A stretch of 64,000 nt of DNA, taken from NCBI GenBank assembly GCA_013396525.1, contig VWYX01000632.1, positions 196,930-260,929 on the forward strand, in the 5' to 3' direction. This document shows, in pieces, positions 1 through 11,855 of this stretch. The notes under the pieces are model-generated. The model made no database searches, was not told the DNA's origin, and worked only from the letters and a program-made list of their open reading frames with translations. Each line of letters opens with the position of its first letter. Position 1 is the stretch's first letter. The position numbers were made by a program, and so were the translations under genes. Source of the stretch: Chaetorhynchus papuensis (lineage: Eukaryota; Chordata; Aves; Passeriformes; Rhipiduridae).

Positions 1-509
1 TCATGCCACACAGATCTTACAGCTGTTGTATTCTGTATGTGGGAAAAAGACCTAACTAAAACTGTGGGAAGAGGAAAAAATCAACTTTTGTACAAGCCAG
101 ACAGGCTGCCTTACATGCTATGGCTTTGGGGCTCATATTTGCCAAAAAATTTTTCGAATTTTAAGCTCTATGTATATGATGATATTGGGTCCAGTAGAGC
201 TTTTGGCAATGAGAAAAGGGAATGCAATCCTTCTTGGGTTATAGTGTCAACTCCTCTCTACACTGACTCAAAATTACACCCCTTTTAAAATACTACTTTT
301 AGCTGCATATTGAATACTGACAGAAGCTGAAGAGATGACAAGGAATTGCTCTAACTGTGAGACTACTTGTCCTGCCAGGGTGTCCAATGACACCAACTGT
401 AAGGACAGGAAAATGCAAGGTATGAAGTGGAAATGGTGTACTTCCACACATGCCAAGCCAACTGCATCGGTTTGGTGAGGACATATAGTTAATTGTCTTC
501 ATAGTAACT
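1..509. other. unassigned sequence, nothing identified
   Basis: AT-rich sequence left of the first LTR. The short open frames on both strands overlap each other and show no recognisable protein. Part of 290-509 could be a diverged continuation of the retroviral element that starts near 510, but I cannot show this. Confidence 0.5.
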
Positions 510-1441
510 TGTATGGTGCTGTGTTCTGGATTTGTCCTGAAAAGCCTGTTGATAACACAAGGATACTTTGGCTAGTGCCGAACGGTGCTTACAGAGTCAA
601 GGTCTTCTCTGCTTCTCACACTGTCCTACTAGCAAGTGGGCTGGGGCAAGAAGAAGAAGCTGTGAGGGGATGCAGCCATGTCAGCTGAGATGATGGCACC
701 TTGGGGACCACATCAGAGGAAGGGCAAAATGATGCACAGGCACTGAGGAGTGATTAAAAAGTGGTGGGAGGAACCAAGGTGAGAGAAGAAGGAACAGGAG
801 GAGGCGCTCCAGTTGCAAGAGCCAGGATTCCCCAGGAGCTCCCTGCAGGAGACCACAGAGGAGCAGATATTTCCCTGCAGCCTGTGGAGAGAACCACAGT
901 GGAGCAGACACCTACAATGCAGCCTGTGGAAAGGAACATGCCAGTGAAAGCAGATATGCCCCAAAGGAACTGTCCAGGACCCCACCCAGGAACAGTTTAT
1001 CCCTGAAGGGCTGCAGCCCATGAGGAGGATCTACACTAGAAGAGGGGAAAAGCATGAGAAAAAGGAAGCAGAGAGGAACTGCTGTGGTCTGATAGCACCA
1101 TTTGTCATTCCCCTTGCATCCCTAAGGGTCAGGTAGAAGTAGACAAGTGGAGAATGAAGGAATAAAGTTGAGTGTGGAAAAACACAGGAGTGGGAGGAAG
1201 GAGTTTTATGTTTTGTCTTTGTTTCTCAGTATTCAAATCTATTTTAATTGGCAATAAATTAAATTAACCTTCATCAGGTAGAGTCTATGTTGCCTGTGTT
1301 AGTAATCGTCAAGTGATCTCCTTGTCTTTGTCTCTATTCAAAAGCTTTATCGTGTAATTTTCTTCCCTTGTTCTATTGAGAGGCAGTAATGAGAGACTGA
1401 CCGGGTAGGCAGCTGGAAGCTGCCAAGGTCAACACATCACA
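510..1441 (+). mobile_element. endogenous retrovirus LTR (ERVL-like, probably solo)
   Basis: This GC-richer block looks like an avian LTR. It starts TGTATGGTG near 510 and ends ACATCACA at 1441, so it has TG...CA ends. A poly(A) signal AATAAA lies at 1253-1258, followed by a U5-like stretch. The left part (about 530-680) and the right part (about 1200-1441) match, from memory, LTR consensus sequence common in bird genomes. The middle (about 840-1000) holds imperfect units of roughly 33-45 bp built around GCAGCCTGTGGAG and GGAGCAGA. An open frame at 761-1006 lies inside this region and is almost certainly not a gene. No retroviral gag, pol or env follows, so the copy is probably a solo LTR. 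I could not find a convincing target duplication, so the left edge may be off by tens of bases. Confidence 0.65.
841..965 (+). repeat. imperfect 33-45 bp internal repeat of the LTR
   Basis: Three diverged units follow each other, near 841, 873 and 911. Each has a CTGCAG or TGCAGCCTGTGGA core followed by ACCACAG or AACATGCCAG and then GGAGCAGA or AAGCAGA. This looks like a decayed minisatellite inside the LTR. Confidence 0.45.
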
Positions 1442-3157
1442 AACATATATACAGTCACAACTATATGCATAGTGCATTGTCTTCTCCACCTAAAATACTG
1501 TATGCACCCATTTTGGAACTATAGCTTTATGAAGAATAAGGTTTGGGAACGCATTATCAAAGCTGAGCCCACAATGCTGAATAAACTTGACTCCAACCAG
1601 TGACTGCTGATTAGATAACCTGAAATACCCAGACCTCTATGTCAGTGCCTACAGCACAGAAGGCCCCTGAAAGAAGAGAAAGTGAATGAAATGCAAGACA
1701 TTTTAAAAGCAAGCAAACCAAAGACATAATTATAAAATAGGGGCATAAACGTATTAAAATAGGTATAAAATTAAGTAATTATGAACTTAAAAAAAATATT
1801 TTTTTCTTACAATATTAATTTCCTATCACTTGTGTTCTAGGAAATATTTTGATACTTCTTCTCCAAAAGAATAGTCTAAGAAATACAGGAAAATCTAAAT
1901 TTCATTTTGTCTTATATGCTGTTTCTTCTTGTGCTTCTACATTTCAAAAAAGTTTCCTAACTTTTATATTACTACATAAATACATTATGAATTCTATTTA
2001 TTTATACCATCTGTTTTCACGTTGCTTATAACCTTGTGTAACACTGGTGAAGAAAAGCAATAGCAACACATTTAAAATTCCTTCAAACGGGTACTTAAAT
2101 TTTTAGTGAAAAGGAGTGTAATTTAAAAAAATCTTAATAGCAGATAAGGTAGGATGTGCTGTGTTCTATGCAAGAAAGGACACCAGAAATTCTCCAGGAA
2201 ATTATAATTCTTGATTCACATCAATTTGCATTATTTTGAATATAGATTTGAGCTGTAAAATTCCAGCTCAAATTCCAGCAAAATCTGAATCACACATCAT
2301 AGATTGTATTGTCATACTTCATTTCAAAACTTCATCTCTCAAAATCCTTCTCAGCTGCCTTTCAGACGTTTAGTCACAGCAGTTTTCAGCATGACATGTA
2401 ATTCAAGTGTCAGCAATAGGAAGAATTATCCTTGAATTAATGAGTGATAGATATTCTGAGTTGTTTCACTTGTGTAAAAATCCCTGTGAAGTCTACTGCA
2501 TTTGTCCCATTATCTCCCTACTGGGGAAAAAAAATCCCCAATTGTGTGTTGTTTTCCTGTTGGTGCAAGCAATGTGGCATGTTTGATTTCCATGCAAAAA
2601 GAGTTCTAAATTCTTGAAACTGAGTTGCATTGCCATAAATTTTCACATCTGATTTCTTTTTATATGATGCACAATTTTCCAATTTTCCATTTTAGTTTGC
2701 AGTCATATTTTAGAAATAACTATGTGATTTCAAGTGAAAGATTTTAGAAAACATAAGTTCACTTTTCTGTATTCCTATGTTGCTCATTCATGTTTGCTGA
2801 GAAGTACTATTATAGGCGAATTATTCCTCTTGCACTTGGCATTTTAAGTTTCACAGTTTTTATAATGTAGAACTCATACAGAACTCATACTTCTCTTACC
2901 TATTATTGCTTTCCTCCTTTCCTGCCATATATTTAAACATAATGAATAGCTCTACCATCACATTTTTATTTATTTTAGTATTTTTTTTTTTGTTTTGACC
3001 TCTTATTTTGCTCTGCTCTTAATTACCTCTTGACAATTGGGAATATGAAAGATATATTTTCTGGTATACTGAGAATTTGACGGTGAAAACAAAAAATACT
3101 GCTAAGGGGAAAGGAAAGAGTTGATTTCTTTTTTTGCATATAGATCAGGATGAGTTT
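1442..3157. other. unassigned AT-rich sequence, nothing identified
   Basis: No open frame or repeat family recognised. Around 1560-1620 there is a short AATAAA-containing patch after GC-richer sequence that could be an old LTR end, but it is too short to call. Confidence 0.55.
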
Positions 3158-3162
3158 ATTTC

Positions 3163-3201
<39 letters not shown>

Positions 3202-3224
3202 CTCTCTCTTTTTTTTCTTTTCCT
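3158..3224. repeat. (TTTC)n microsatellite with TC and T tails
   Basis: About ten TTTC units run from 3164 to 3201, followed by a short TC run and then T-rich sequence. The Lys/Glu/Arg-rich minus-strand open frame covering it (3023-3247) is only a translation of the repeat. Confidence 0.95.
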
Positions 3225-4655
3225 TTGAAGAGCTGACTGAGCTGCATTGTAGACTGATTTTACAACTCCTTTTACCTTTGATAAATGTGGCCTGTGTACA
3301 TAAATAATTCTGGAAAATATATAGAATTATTAAAATAATAAATGTGAGAATAATATTCTGATAAATTGAAAGATACTGCTTGTATAATGAAAAATTATGG
3401 TTTTGCCTATAAATGAAAGTAGCTTGTTTGTCTCAGCTGTTTTCTTTTTGGAAACAGGCCTTTATGATGGTGGTACACTACATAAATCTTATATATTTTA
3501 GCACAACTGTCTCCTAAACACTGAGTTATTTTCTGAGGAAATGCTGGCCTGTCTAGGTAATTTTAAAAGTGGATTAACTGAACAGTTCCTGAAATTCCGT
3601 ATTTCTTCCTATTCAGGAGCTTGTCTATGGACTACAAGATATTCTGGTACTATAAAAACCATTGCCACTTTAAATGCCTAATTTTATAAAAAGCAAGGTA
3701 AAATAAAAGGAAATGATGAAAAAAATCAGAAAGAAGATATTCAAGGTTTTTAACTTAGTCCAGGTTACAAACTATCTTGTGTGTCTTTATCTTGTTAACA
3801 TTTCAGCAAAAGAATTCTTTAAAGACTTAATAGGAACTAAAATATAACTGTACTTACAACAAGAATGTGAAAAGCCATCCAAAACCTATTTTATTCAAAA
3901 TAATCTCAGAGATTAAAGACACAGTGATTCATGTTTTAGCAACATACCTTACATGCTTAATTCTTTGAAGAATATTAAGATTTAAGACACTAGCCGTTGC
4001 ATTTGGAACTAATAACTTGAATAATGAGATAGGCCACAATGAATAAAATTAAAAAATAGACTAAATCTGTAATCACGTGTCTCAAACAATGTGACAGTAT
4101 TTGTATATGTTGGCTTTTCTTATACAGATTTTCATATCTGTAGATTAGAATTTAGCACAGTATAAACCCGTTTCCTACAAATTTTCTTTTTTATTTCCCA
4201 AAACAACAATACAGTGATGTTGAGAAAAGGCCATGTTTGCTAAGATATTCTTCCACTTCTGCATATGTTGTCCTAGTGAAAGAAAAACAACTAGTACTGC
4301 GGATAAAGGAAGTTGGAGCAAGCTGTCATTTACTGAACATTCACTGTCTTCTTCCCCAACAGAACAGTACCCAGTTATCCACTTCCTTAATTTCTTCCAG
4401 AGAATTTCAGTACAACTTTCATTGGTTCTTTCCATTTTCAGATCTCTCTAAGGGTTTTTAATAGCATCATGCTTTGTCTTTACATACATCTGCATCCACT
4501 TACACTGCTCATTATCTAGGATCCTTCTGATACAGCTGAAATTATAATTTTCCAGTAGTTTGCTTGTTTTTATCTTTTGCCCTTGTGTATGACTTGTAAC
4601 AATAGAAAAAGAGAAGTCATGAGAAAGGAGAAATGAGAATAACTAGAGGGAATAA
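3225..4655. other. unassigned AT-rich sequence, nothing identified
   Basis: Unique-looking sequence with no supported gene. Opposing open frames of 70-86 codons at 4175-4461 are on both strands of the same stretch, which points to chance. Confidence 0.55.
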
Positions 4656-5468
4656 ATGTGTTCCAACAGTTTCATGAAGTTCAACAAGGAGAAACGCAAA
4701 GTCCTGCACATGAGAACAATGCTATGTACCAATATATGCTAGGAGCCATCCAGCTGGAAAGCAATTGGCAGGAAGTGATATGGTGACACAAAGTTCTACC
4801 TGAGCCAGCACTATGCCTTTGCCACAAGAAAGGTTAATGGTACCCTTGGCTACTTTAAAAAAGTACTGCCTGCTGTTTGAGTTTGTGTGTTCCTTCTTTT
4901 TTTTTAATTCAGCACTGGTGAGGCCACACCTGGAGTATTGTGTTCTGTTCTGGGCTCCTCAGCACAAAAGAGGCATATACATACTGGAAAGAGTCCAACA
5001 AAGGGTGACAAGGATGATTAAAGAATGGAAGAACCTCACATATGAGGAAAGTCTGAGAGACCTTGGTCTGTTGAGCCTAGAGAATCAGAGATTCACAGTG
5101 TCACAGAATCACTAGGTTGGAAGAGACCTTCAAGGTCACCGAGTCCACCACTGATCCGAGAAGTGAGAGCTCAGGGGGCATCTTATGAATGTGCACAAAT
5201 ACCTGAAGGAAGGATGCAGAGAAGATGTGTCCAGACTCTTTTCAGTGGTTCCCAGCGACATGATCAGAGGCAATGGGCACAAGCTGAAACACATGGGGTT
5301 ATATCTGAACATCAGCAAACAGTTTTTTACTTTAAGGATGTCTGAATGTTTGCACAGGTTGCCCAGAGAAACTGTGAGAACTCCATCTGTGGAAATATTC
5401 AAAACCCATATGGACATGATCCTGGGAAACTGACTCTGGATGGCCCTATTTGAGCAGGATGGGTAACA
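4656..5468 (+). mobile_element. CR1 LINE, 3' part of ORF2 and 3' UTR (degenerate)
   Basis: This is a decayed CR1 non-LTR retrotransposon in sense orientation. It begins at the segment that in intact CR1 encodes the region just after the reverse-transcriptase core (CATGAAGTTCAACAAGG near 4671). It continues through the C-terminal part of ORF2. The frame from 4813 still reads SALVRPHLEYCVLFWAPQHK, then ILERVQQRVTRMIKEW and ESLRDLGLLSLENQ, a typical CR1 C-terminal signature. A T-rich diverged patch at about 4855-4910 replaces normal CR1 sequence. The element is interrupted at 5085-5157 by a second CR1 piece, then resumes (AGCTCAGGGGGCATCTTAT). The 3' end stops near 5468 without the terminal 8-bp repeats. 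Not functional. Confidence 0.9.
5085..5157 (-). mobile_element. nested antisense CR1 3' end, 73 bp
   Basis: The segment reads as the reverse complement of a CR1 3' end: degenerate 8-bp tail units (GTGATTCT, GTGACACT and GTGAATCT on the minus strand), then the antisense of the last UTR bases (ACTAGGTTGGAAGAGACCTT on the plus strand). It interrupts the host CR1 exactly between GAGCCTAGAGAA and GAGAAGTGAGAGCTCAG. GAGAA is present on both sides (5080-5084 and 5158-5162), which fits a short target-site duplication. It is a severely 5'-truncated insertion, younger than its host copy. Confidence 0.75.
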
Positions 5469-8244
5469 GTCTGTTTACTACTCAGCAAAGTTTTGAAAGC
5501 CAAAAGGTAGTTAGCATAGGGCTGCTTACCAGAAACCACAGAAGCTGAAGTAATCTCTGTGCTTAGAGAGATACTATGCTTTAAATGTTCAGGGCTTAAT
5601 AAATACCCTGCCTTATAAAAGCAGTGGGAACTCTTGACTCTTGACTTCATTAATACAAGTCACTGGTAAAGAGCAGGATCATTAAGCTGCAACACCCACA
5701 AAGACTAATATAAGCACAGGCTATCCTTTACTCCCAGTTCTATACTGTTCTTCATCTCAGGAGACCCACTATACTCTTACAGAAATACTCAAGCCAATGA
5801 CAATGAATTGCAGTAAAACCCAGTTTGAAGTCTGGTACTTAAAAATATCTAAGATACACAGCCTGATTAATCAAAATCATGTGCTATGATATTTCAGACT
5901 ATTTTCCAGATCATAGCTATACAGAAATTTCAGGCTTAAAGGAAAAAAGAAATAAAGAAAGGAAAATAATCCCACAATTTTATTGCTTTTGTTTTTTAAA
6001 AAACCATCTATAAAAAGGCATTGTGATAGAAAAGCAGGTAAATCTCACAGTCTTGAGTGTGAGGTTCCATATGCTGTACTATGTATTTCACAGCTATTTC
6101 ACACGTAAAAGAATGACTAGTTTATATCCCTGTCATTGCCTTTCATGACACTTTTTTAAAAGGCCTTAAAATTTAATTCTGATGAAATAGAAACAAGTAA
6201 TCTCATTAGGACTGAAAAGAGACTATAGAAACAATTGCCTTTATATTCCAAACTGATATTGGGCACACATATGCATGCACCAGTTTTGCAAAAAATGATA
6301 TATATCTGTTAAACACAGTTACATAATATTGTTCTAGATGTATTAATTGGCACCTTTTTATCTGTTTTACACATTATAATACGGAAGAGGGATGCTGAGC
6401 AGAAAAATAACAGTTGTTTAATCCAAAAGTACTTTATAGTGCTTGTCCTATTCAATAGCAGAATATTTAATTCCCATACAATCTTGATTGATGCATATGC
6501 CTTTGTTATTATCTTCTTAACTTCCTTAGGTCAAGGAGTCTCTCCATCTTGCATAATCAAATAGAACATAAATGCAGATGCAACAGAATATTGCTGACAT
6601 TGTTAGAAAAAAATACTTTATGCTTACGCTAAATAGATATTATGTAATGGAATAAACAAAAGTATGTACATAGTCAATAACACAGTTACATCAATATATA
6701 GCAATATAATAAAAATTATACATAAGGATTCATTATGATTATCCTTCCATGGAGACAAATATTAGAAAAGGGGAGAGATTTATTAGGTCACCTAGAAAGT
6801 TTCTTCACCAAATTATCCCACAAGTATTTTCTCCAGTCTCACTTTAACTGACTCAAGTGCTGCAAAATTCCTCCACTTGAAGAGAATTTATTCTGTTGCT
6901 GAACAGAGTAATAGAACACAGTTGTCTTGGAGGCTTTACCTTAATATTCACTTTTTTCACTGCTCATTTTTATCCCATTTTCTTAATTATGCCTCTAGGA
7001 TCTACTTTGAGAGTACTTGCATTTTCTAAATGCATGCACTGCAAATATTTACAACTTCATATCCTTATCCCTCACTATGACCTCCTCATTCTCGTTATTC
7101 CAGTCAAGTTTGTAATGCGTTTATTTAAACTCAAGTATTCAAACACATCCACAAAAGAAAAAAAAATAATGAAAGGATGCCCATGGAAGGGTCATAATGA
7201 GGGTAATGAAAGCAAAGGTCTTGCTGAAAGTACTTTTCATTTCTAAAAATAAAAATCTAGCCAAATTGTCCAGAAATGCTGAATATTTTAATTGCGAGTT
7301 TTGGTTGTATAAAAGAATTCACTATTTTTTTCAATACATTAAAAACAATTTACATAGCTTAATTTCTAGATGTCGGTGCAGCTTCCTCGCTGTAGAATAT
7401 TTACATGCAGAGCACCATTTGAGATGACCTAAGCTATTTTTCTTTGTCTGTTACCCCTAAAGCATCCAAGTCTCCTGTGAATTCTTCATATCTACTAGTC
7501 AGGGACCAAGATACTTAGGTATCTTTCTCGTGGTACTTATGTGTTTGATGACAGGACTGCATTTAGTGACTGTAGACATGATTTGAAAATACTAAAATTC
7601 ATTCAATTTCAGAATACTAAATACTGTTTAAAGTCACTGCTGTAGGAACTGTTTCTATGGGTGTTTAAGTAGAGGTATAACACAATACTAATACTAAATT
7701 CTTTACTACCATGACTTTTTTATCAATTATATTTAATGATGCTTTGATCAGTCCTGCATTTCATTTTCCCATAACTGTAGAACTATAATTTTTTCAGACT
7801 TATTTCTGAAGGGTTACTTCCGGATTAAAATTTTGTAAATTATAATTGATTTAATATATTATTTTGGCCGAGAGTATTTTATAATAACTCATGGTTTTTT
7901 AATAGCACAACGACTTTCTTTAAGTCAAAGAAAAACAATTATTTGTTTGAATTTTTACATGCACGGGCTTAATCTGTGACCATATAATTTTATTTACTTA
8001 TTTGTTTCTGTCTCTAAGAACGAAGCAGATATGTTTAATCAGATGAATTTCTGAGTATTTAATACATACAAGAAAATAATCATTTATTGTCAAGAATGTT
8101 TTACACAGGAGGTGTTTAATGCATTGAGTGCATTAATTTTGAATAATTATAGATGCAGCTGTCAGCCAAACAATGGAGTAAAAATAAAAATTTAGGGCAT
8201 GGAAGAGATAGTTCTGTTCAAATGAATGTGTCTTGGCAAACATG
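5469..8244. other. unassigned AT-rich sequence, nothing identified
   Basis: No recognisable repeat or gene. The 116-codon frame at 6896-7246 has no motif and AT-driven composition. Confidence 0.55.
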
Positions 8245-8375
8245 AATAAAAACAGTAAAAAACCCCAACCAACCAAAAACCCTCCCACAGAGTAAAGCAT
8301 ATAGGAATCCGAAGACAAAATGCTGCCAAAAATAAAACAAACGAAAAAGCAAAAAAAACCCCAAAACTACCCATA
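8245..8375. repeat. A/C-rich low-complexity stretch
   Basis: Runs such as AAAAAACCCCAACCAACC and AAAAAAAACCCCAAAAC occur across this stretch with other A-rich sequence between them. The minus-strand Phe/Val/Gly-rich frames here are translations of this composition. Confidence 0.6.
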
Positions 8376-11300
8376 GGCAATAAAACTACCTCAGTTTATT
8401 GCTCCCTTGACCTTCTGGTAAAACAGATGTTTTTTCCTGCAACTGTTATTACTGGAAGTAAAGCTTGGACTACAAATTAGTTCCCTCATTTGATCTGGGG
8501 ACTTAATCTGGCATCTGTTGTAACTACTGCATCTCTGTGATGTCACATAAATAATAATTACCAGCACCTTCTCTAAAAAAATTCATCTCTATTTTCCTTT
8601 GCAGCATAACTTGACAGCTATTTCACTTGAAGTTAATTTTGTCAGCTTCATAGCCAAGCCTCTTAGTATGAATATACTAAATAAATTTTGCAATTTTATT
8701 TTACCACTCCACAGACTTATCACACATTTTAGAAGACTGGGATGAATCTGTGCCTTAACCTTCACTTTTGTTTTATTGAACTTTTGACTGTGTTGGTTTT
8801 ATCATTGCTAAATTCCCTCTATCCATGGTCCACCATGGTTTTTGAGCCTATAAGTAATTTGGGATTAGACCTTTAATTTCTAACATATTTTATATTGGTT
8901 GTGCTCTATCTGCTTGGTTGATAACGATACTTGAGATGTATCTTTCCTATTTTGAAATAGTCATAGATATTAAAAAAAGTTATTGCATTGTAAATCCAGT
9001 TACATACTGATGTCACTCAGATTTATATTTTGCTTCTAAGACCAATATTGATTCTGCTGTTACAGAAGCGGGTCTTATTTACCAGACGTAAAACTATGAA
9101 CAAAGCTATATATTGCTAGGTAAATAAAGATCTTTGTGAATTGGTATTATTGGCTCTTCAACAGCTTAAAAGGTTTTTTACTGTATATTAACAATTTACT
9201 TTTTTTTTTCCTTGAAAGCCATTAAATCCATGATGAAAAATCTTGACAGAAAAAAGAAGTCATTTTACCTTCATTCAGAATTTGACTATTACAGTATCAG
9301 GTTTTTTTCCCTCCAATTTGCATAATAATGATTAGATTATTCCAACATTTTCCCCAACATTTAGCATCCAGCACAGTTCACTTGAGTTTTTCTTGCCTTG
9401 AGAATCAGATACTGAAATGTTCTGTTGGCTGATTTGCTTGACAAATCCTTTTGGCTGAACTTTAGTATGCATAGGAAACAGCTGTTCAATTACTGACACT
9501 TACTAAAAGAGAACCTGAGTAATCCACAAATCACTATACTATTTGCTTTTAGCCCTTTGCTGACAATGGTACTTGACTAAGCAGTGAAAATCTTTCTTCC
9601 CAAGATGATGCATTTTGTAAAGGAGCATATAAACAAAGACTGTGCATCCACTTCAAACACATGAAAGGACATAAAAGATTATAGCAATATTGTTTATACA
9701 ACATCCAGCCACAGGTTGCTAAACGATTTTCCCATGATCTGCTTTGAATGTTCTATTTAGTATCCATATAAATTTTCGACGTGTGTATAACATACACCGT
9801 GACAAATAACAGTTTCCTGTTCACAGATATATCTGCATATACATGCTGAAAATTAGGCCACAATATTCTTCAGTGCATATCCTTTGTGCTAAATCTTGTA
9901 ATCATTACTCTAAGGTTATTGAGGCTCAACATAAAAAAAAAAATCTCATGGAAAATTTCCTATACGATCTTAAAAATAAAAAAAACCCAGAATCCAACTA
10001 CTTGTTCTCATATTATATGACAAACACAGTTTCATGACAATGTTTTTCTTATGTATTAATGTTATTAGCTTTATACATGAAATAAGCAAAACTTCTGTTG
10101 TATTTTATATCTCTTTCCAATTTCTTCAGTTGGTAAGATGAGTGGACAAATATATATAAACATGCCGCCTACAAGTAATACCAATATACATAAGACTAGT
10201 GGAAAATAGTTTTATATTTTTCACCTGGCCATAATCTTAAATTATTAATCTTTGTCCACTCAAAGAAACTCTAAAATAACCCTACAGAAAAAGGCTTTAC
10301 TTTTTCCTAAATGAATTGATTTTTCCCCCCAATCCCTCATTACATTTTAATTCCTGTTGTCTTCAGCTGGGACGTCTGAGATGATCTTTCTATCCAAAAA
10401 ACACACCCCAAACTAAGAAAAAAACTCTACAACTGCTGCTGCCCCTAAAATCAAAATTATAGCTTGTCTGTCAAGACAAAGGTGTGTTTACCAAAACAGA
10501 TATGAGATCTGAGCAGCCAATGCTATCTTTATTCAAATAATTAGCCTATTGCTCAGCAGCTCTCTAGATCAGATCACCAATTTGTCGTTGGTATTCAGGA
10601 TAATATAATTCCTTCCTTTTAAGTTCCTTATTATTATGTGGTTTTACACAAAGATGCCATTTGCTAACATATTAACATTGTTTTCAGATTTTTTTCATAC
10701 ATGATTAGCAATCTGTGCAATAGAAGAAAATAATAAAATTAACACTCTAACCACCTAAACCCCTTCCCCATTCACTTATGTGAAATTTTTCTGTGCAGTT
10801 ATTTAGCATGAAATTCTCAGCTATTATGATGGATATTTATGTCAATATAATCGAAGTTGAAGCCTGGATCCTATTTACATTGATCAAACGTGCTGGCTGT
10901 GTCTTCTAACTTTTAGTTTCTAATGCCATACTCTGTAAAATATGACCAGATCATAAATGGTCTCTGCATGCCACAGTTCAAAGGAACCTCACACCACTTC
11001 CACAGCAGTTTCAGTACTTTAACTTTTTTTGCTGTCTGTGAAAGACTACTGTCAAGACATATATACTTCTCAAAGAAACAGTCAAGCCATCTCTGAACAC
11101 TCAGCTTTAGAAGAGAAAAGAAAAAACTCTCTTCCTCGGAGAATCATTATTTTTGCCTACAAAATACAGAAAGCTGCTAGTTATTTGTTTTACAATTGAT
11201 TATTTGTTAACTTTTCCTTTCTCCTTAATCTGTCAATGTTTCAAACTACCTCTGCTTCAAACTCTCCTCTGTCCAAGAAGATAATTGCCCTTGCTGTACT

Positions 11301-11400
11301 TCTACTCTGTCTTGCTTTCTTCTCTTGTCCTCTCATCTGTTTTTAACATGAACAGTCTTTTCTTTCAAAAATTGCCTAACTGACGCTTATCTCTTTACAT
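8376..11400. other. unassigned AT-rich sequence, nothing identified
   Basis: Stop-rich sequence with no family recognised. An ATTTGCAT octamer is at 9316-9323. Confidence 0.55.
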
Positions 11401-11640
11401 TCTGAGCTGTTACCCCCTTGTATTTAACTCTTAAGATTACTGCTTCTATTTCAGACCTGAAGAAGGGCTTGGATGCCCAAAAGCTTGGCTGTTTTTTTTC
11501 TGTCCAGTTGCCAGTCAGCCCAGTAAAAAGATACAGCCCGTAATGGCAGGGTTGGAGCCGTGGCCAGGTCTGGGTGAGCTGCAGCCAACAGCAACCCCAG
11601 GGGTTGGGGAGGCCGAGCTGCTGCCCCTGCCTTCCCCCAT
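11401..11640 (+). repeat. old interspersed repeat with hammerhead-like motif
   Basis: The block around 11450-11550 resembles an old amniote interspersed repeat that I recall for the pattern ACCTGAAGAAG, short hairpin, GAAAGCTT, then CAGTAAAA sequence. Here the core is CTGAAGA at 11457-11463, then a 4-bp stem GGGC/GCCC (11465-11468 with 11475-11478) closed by a six-base loop, then AAAAGCTT. This looks like a decayed hammerhead core (CUGANGA, stem II, GAAA), with an extra A before the stem and G-to-A in the GAAA box. The family name is uncertain and the copy is probably not catalytic. GC-richer sequence follows to about 11640. Confidence 0.45.
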
Positions 11641-11666
11641 GGCAAATGTACAGGGCAAATGTACAG
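11641..11666. repeat. perfect 13-bp tandem duplication
   Basis: GGCAAATGTACAG occurs twice head to tail (11641-11653 and 11654-11666) with no mismatch. Confidence 0.9.
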
Positions 11667-11749
11667 GGTGATGATGTATGGACAGGCTGTGGCATCCTTG
11701 CTGTAGCAGGCATGCTACCATCTTTTCCAGAAAAGAAAAGCATTTTATG

Positions 11750-11855
11750 GAAGAAAAAGAAAAAAGAGAAGAGAAGAGAAGAGAAGAGAAGAGAAGAGAA
11801 GAGAAGAGAAGAGAAGAGAAGAGAAGAGAAGAGAAGAGAAGAGAAGAGAAGAGAA
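11750..11855. repeat. (GAAGA)n purine-only microsatellite
   Basis: A-rich purine sequence passes into perfect pentanucleotide units GAGAA from about 11766 up to the assembly gap at 11856. The tract is homopurine on the plus strand. Its true length is unknown because the assembly stops inside it. Confidence 0.95.

Noticed and set aside
761..1006. 81-codon frame as a gene
   Set aside because: It lies in the repetitive middle of an LTR, with overlapping frames on the other strand.
6896..7246. 116-codon frame as a gene
   Set aside because: No motif, AT-driven composition and another frame overlapping its end. A frame of this length is expected by chance in 64 kb.
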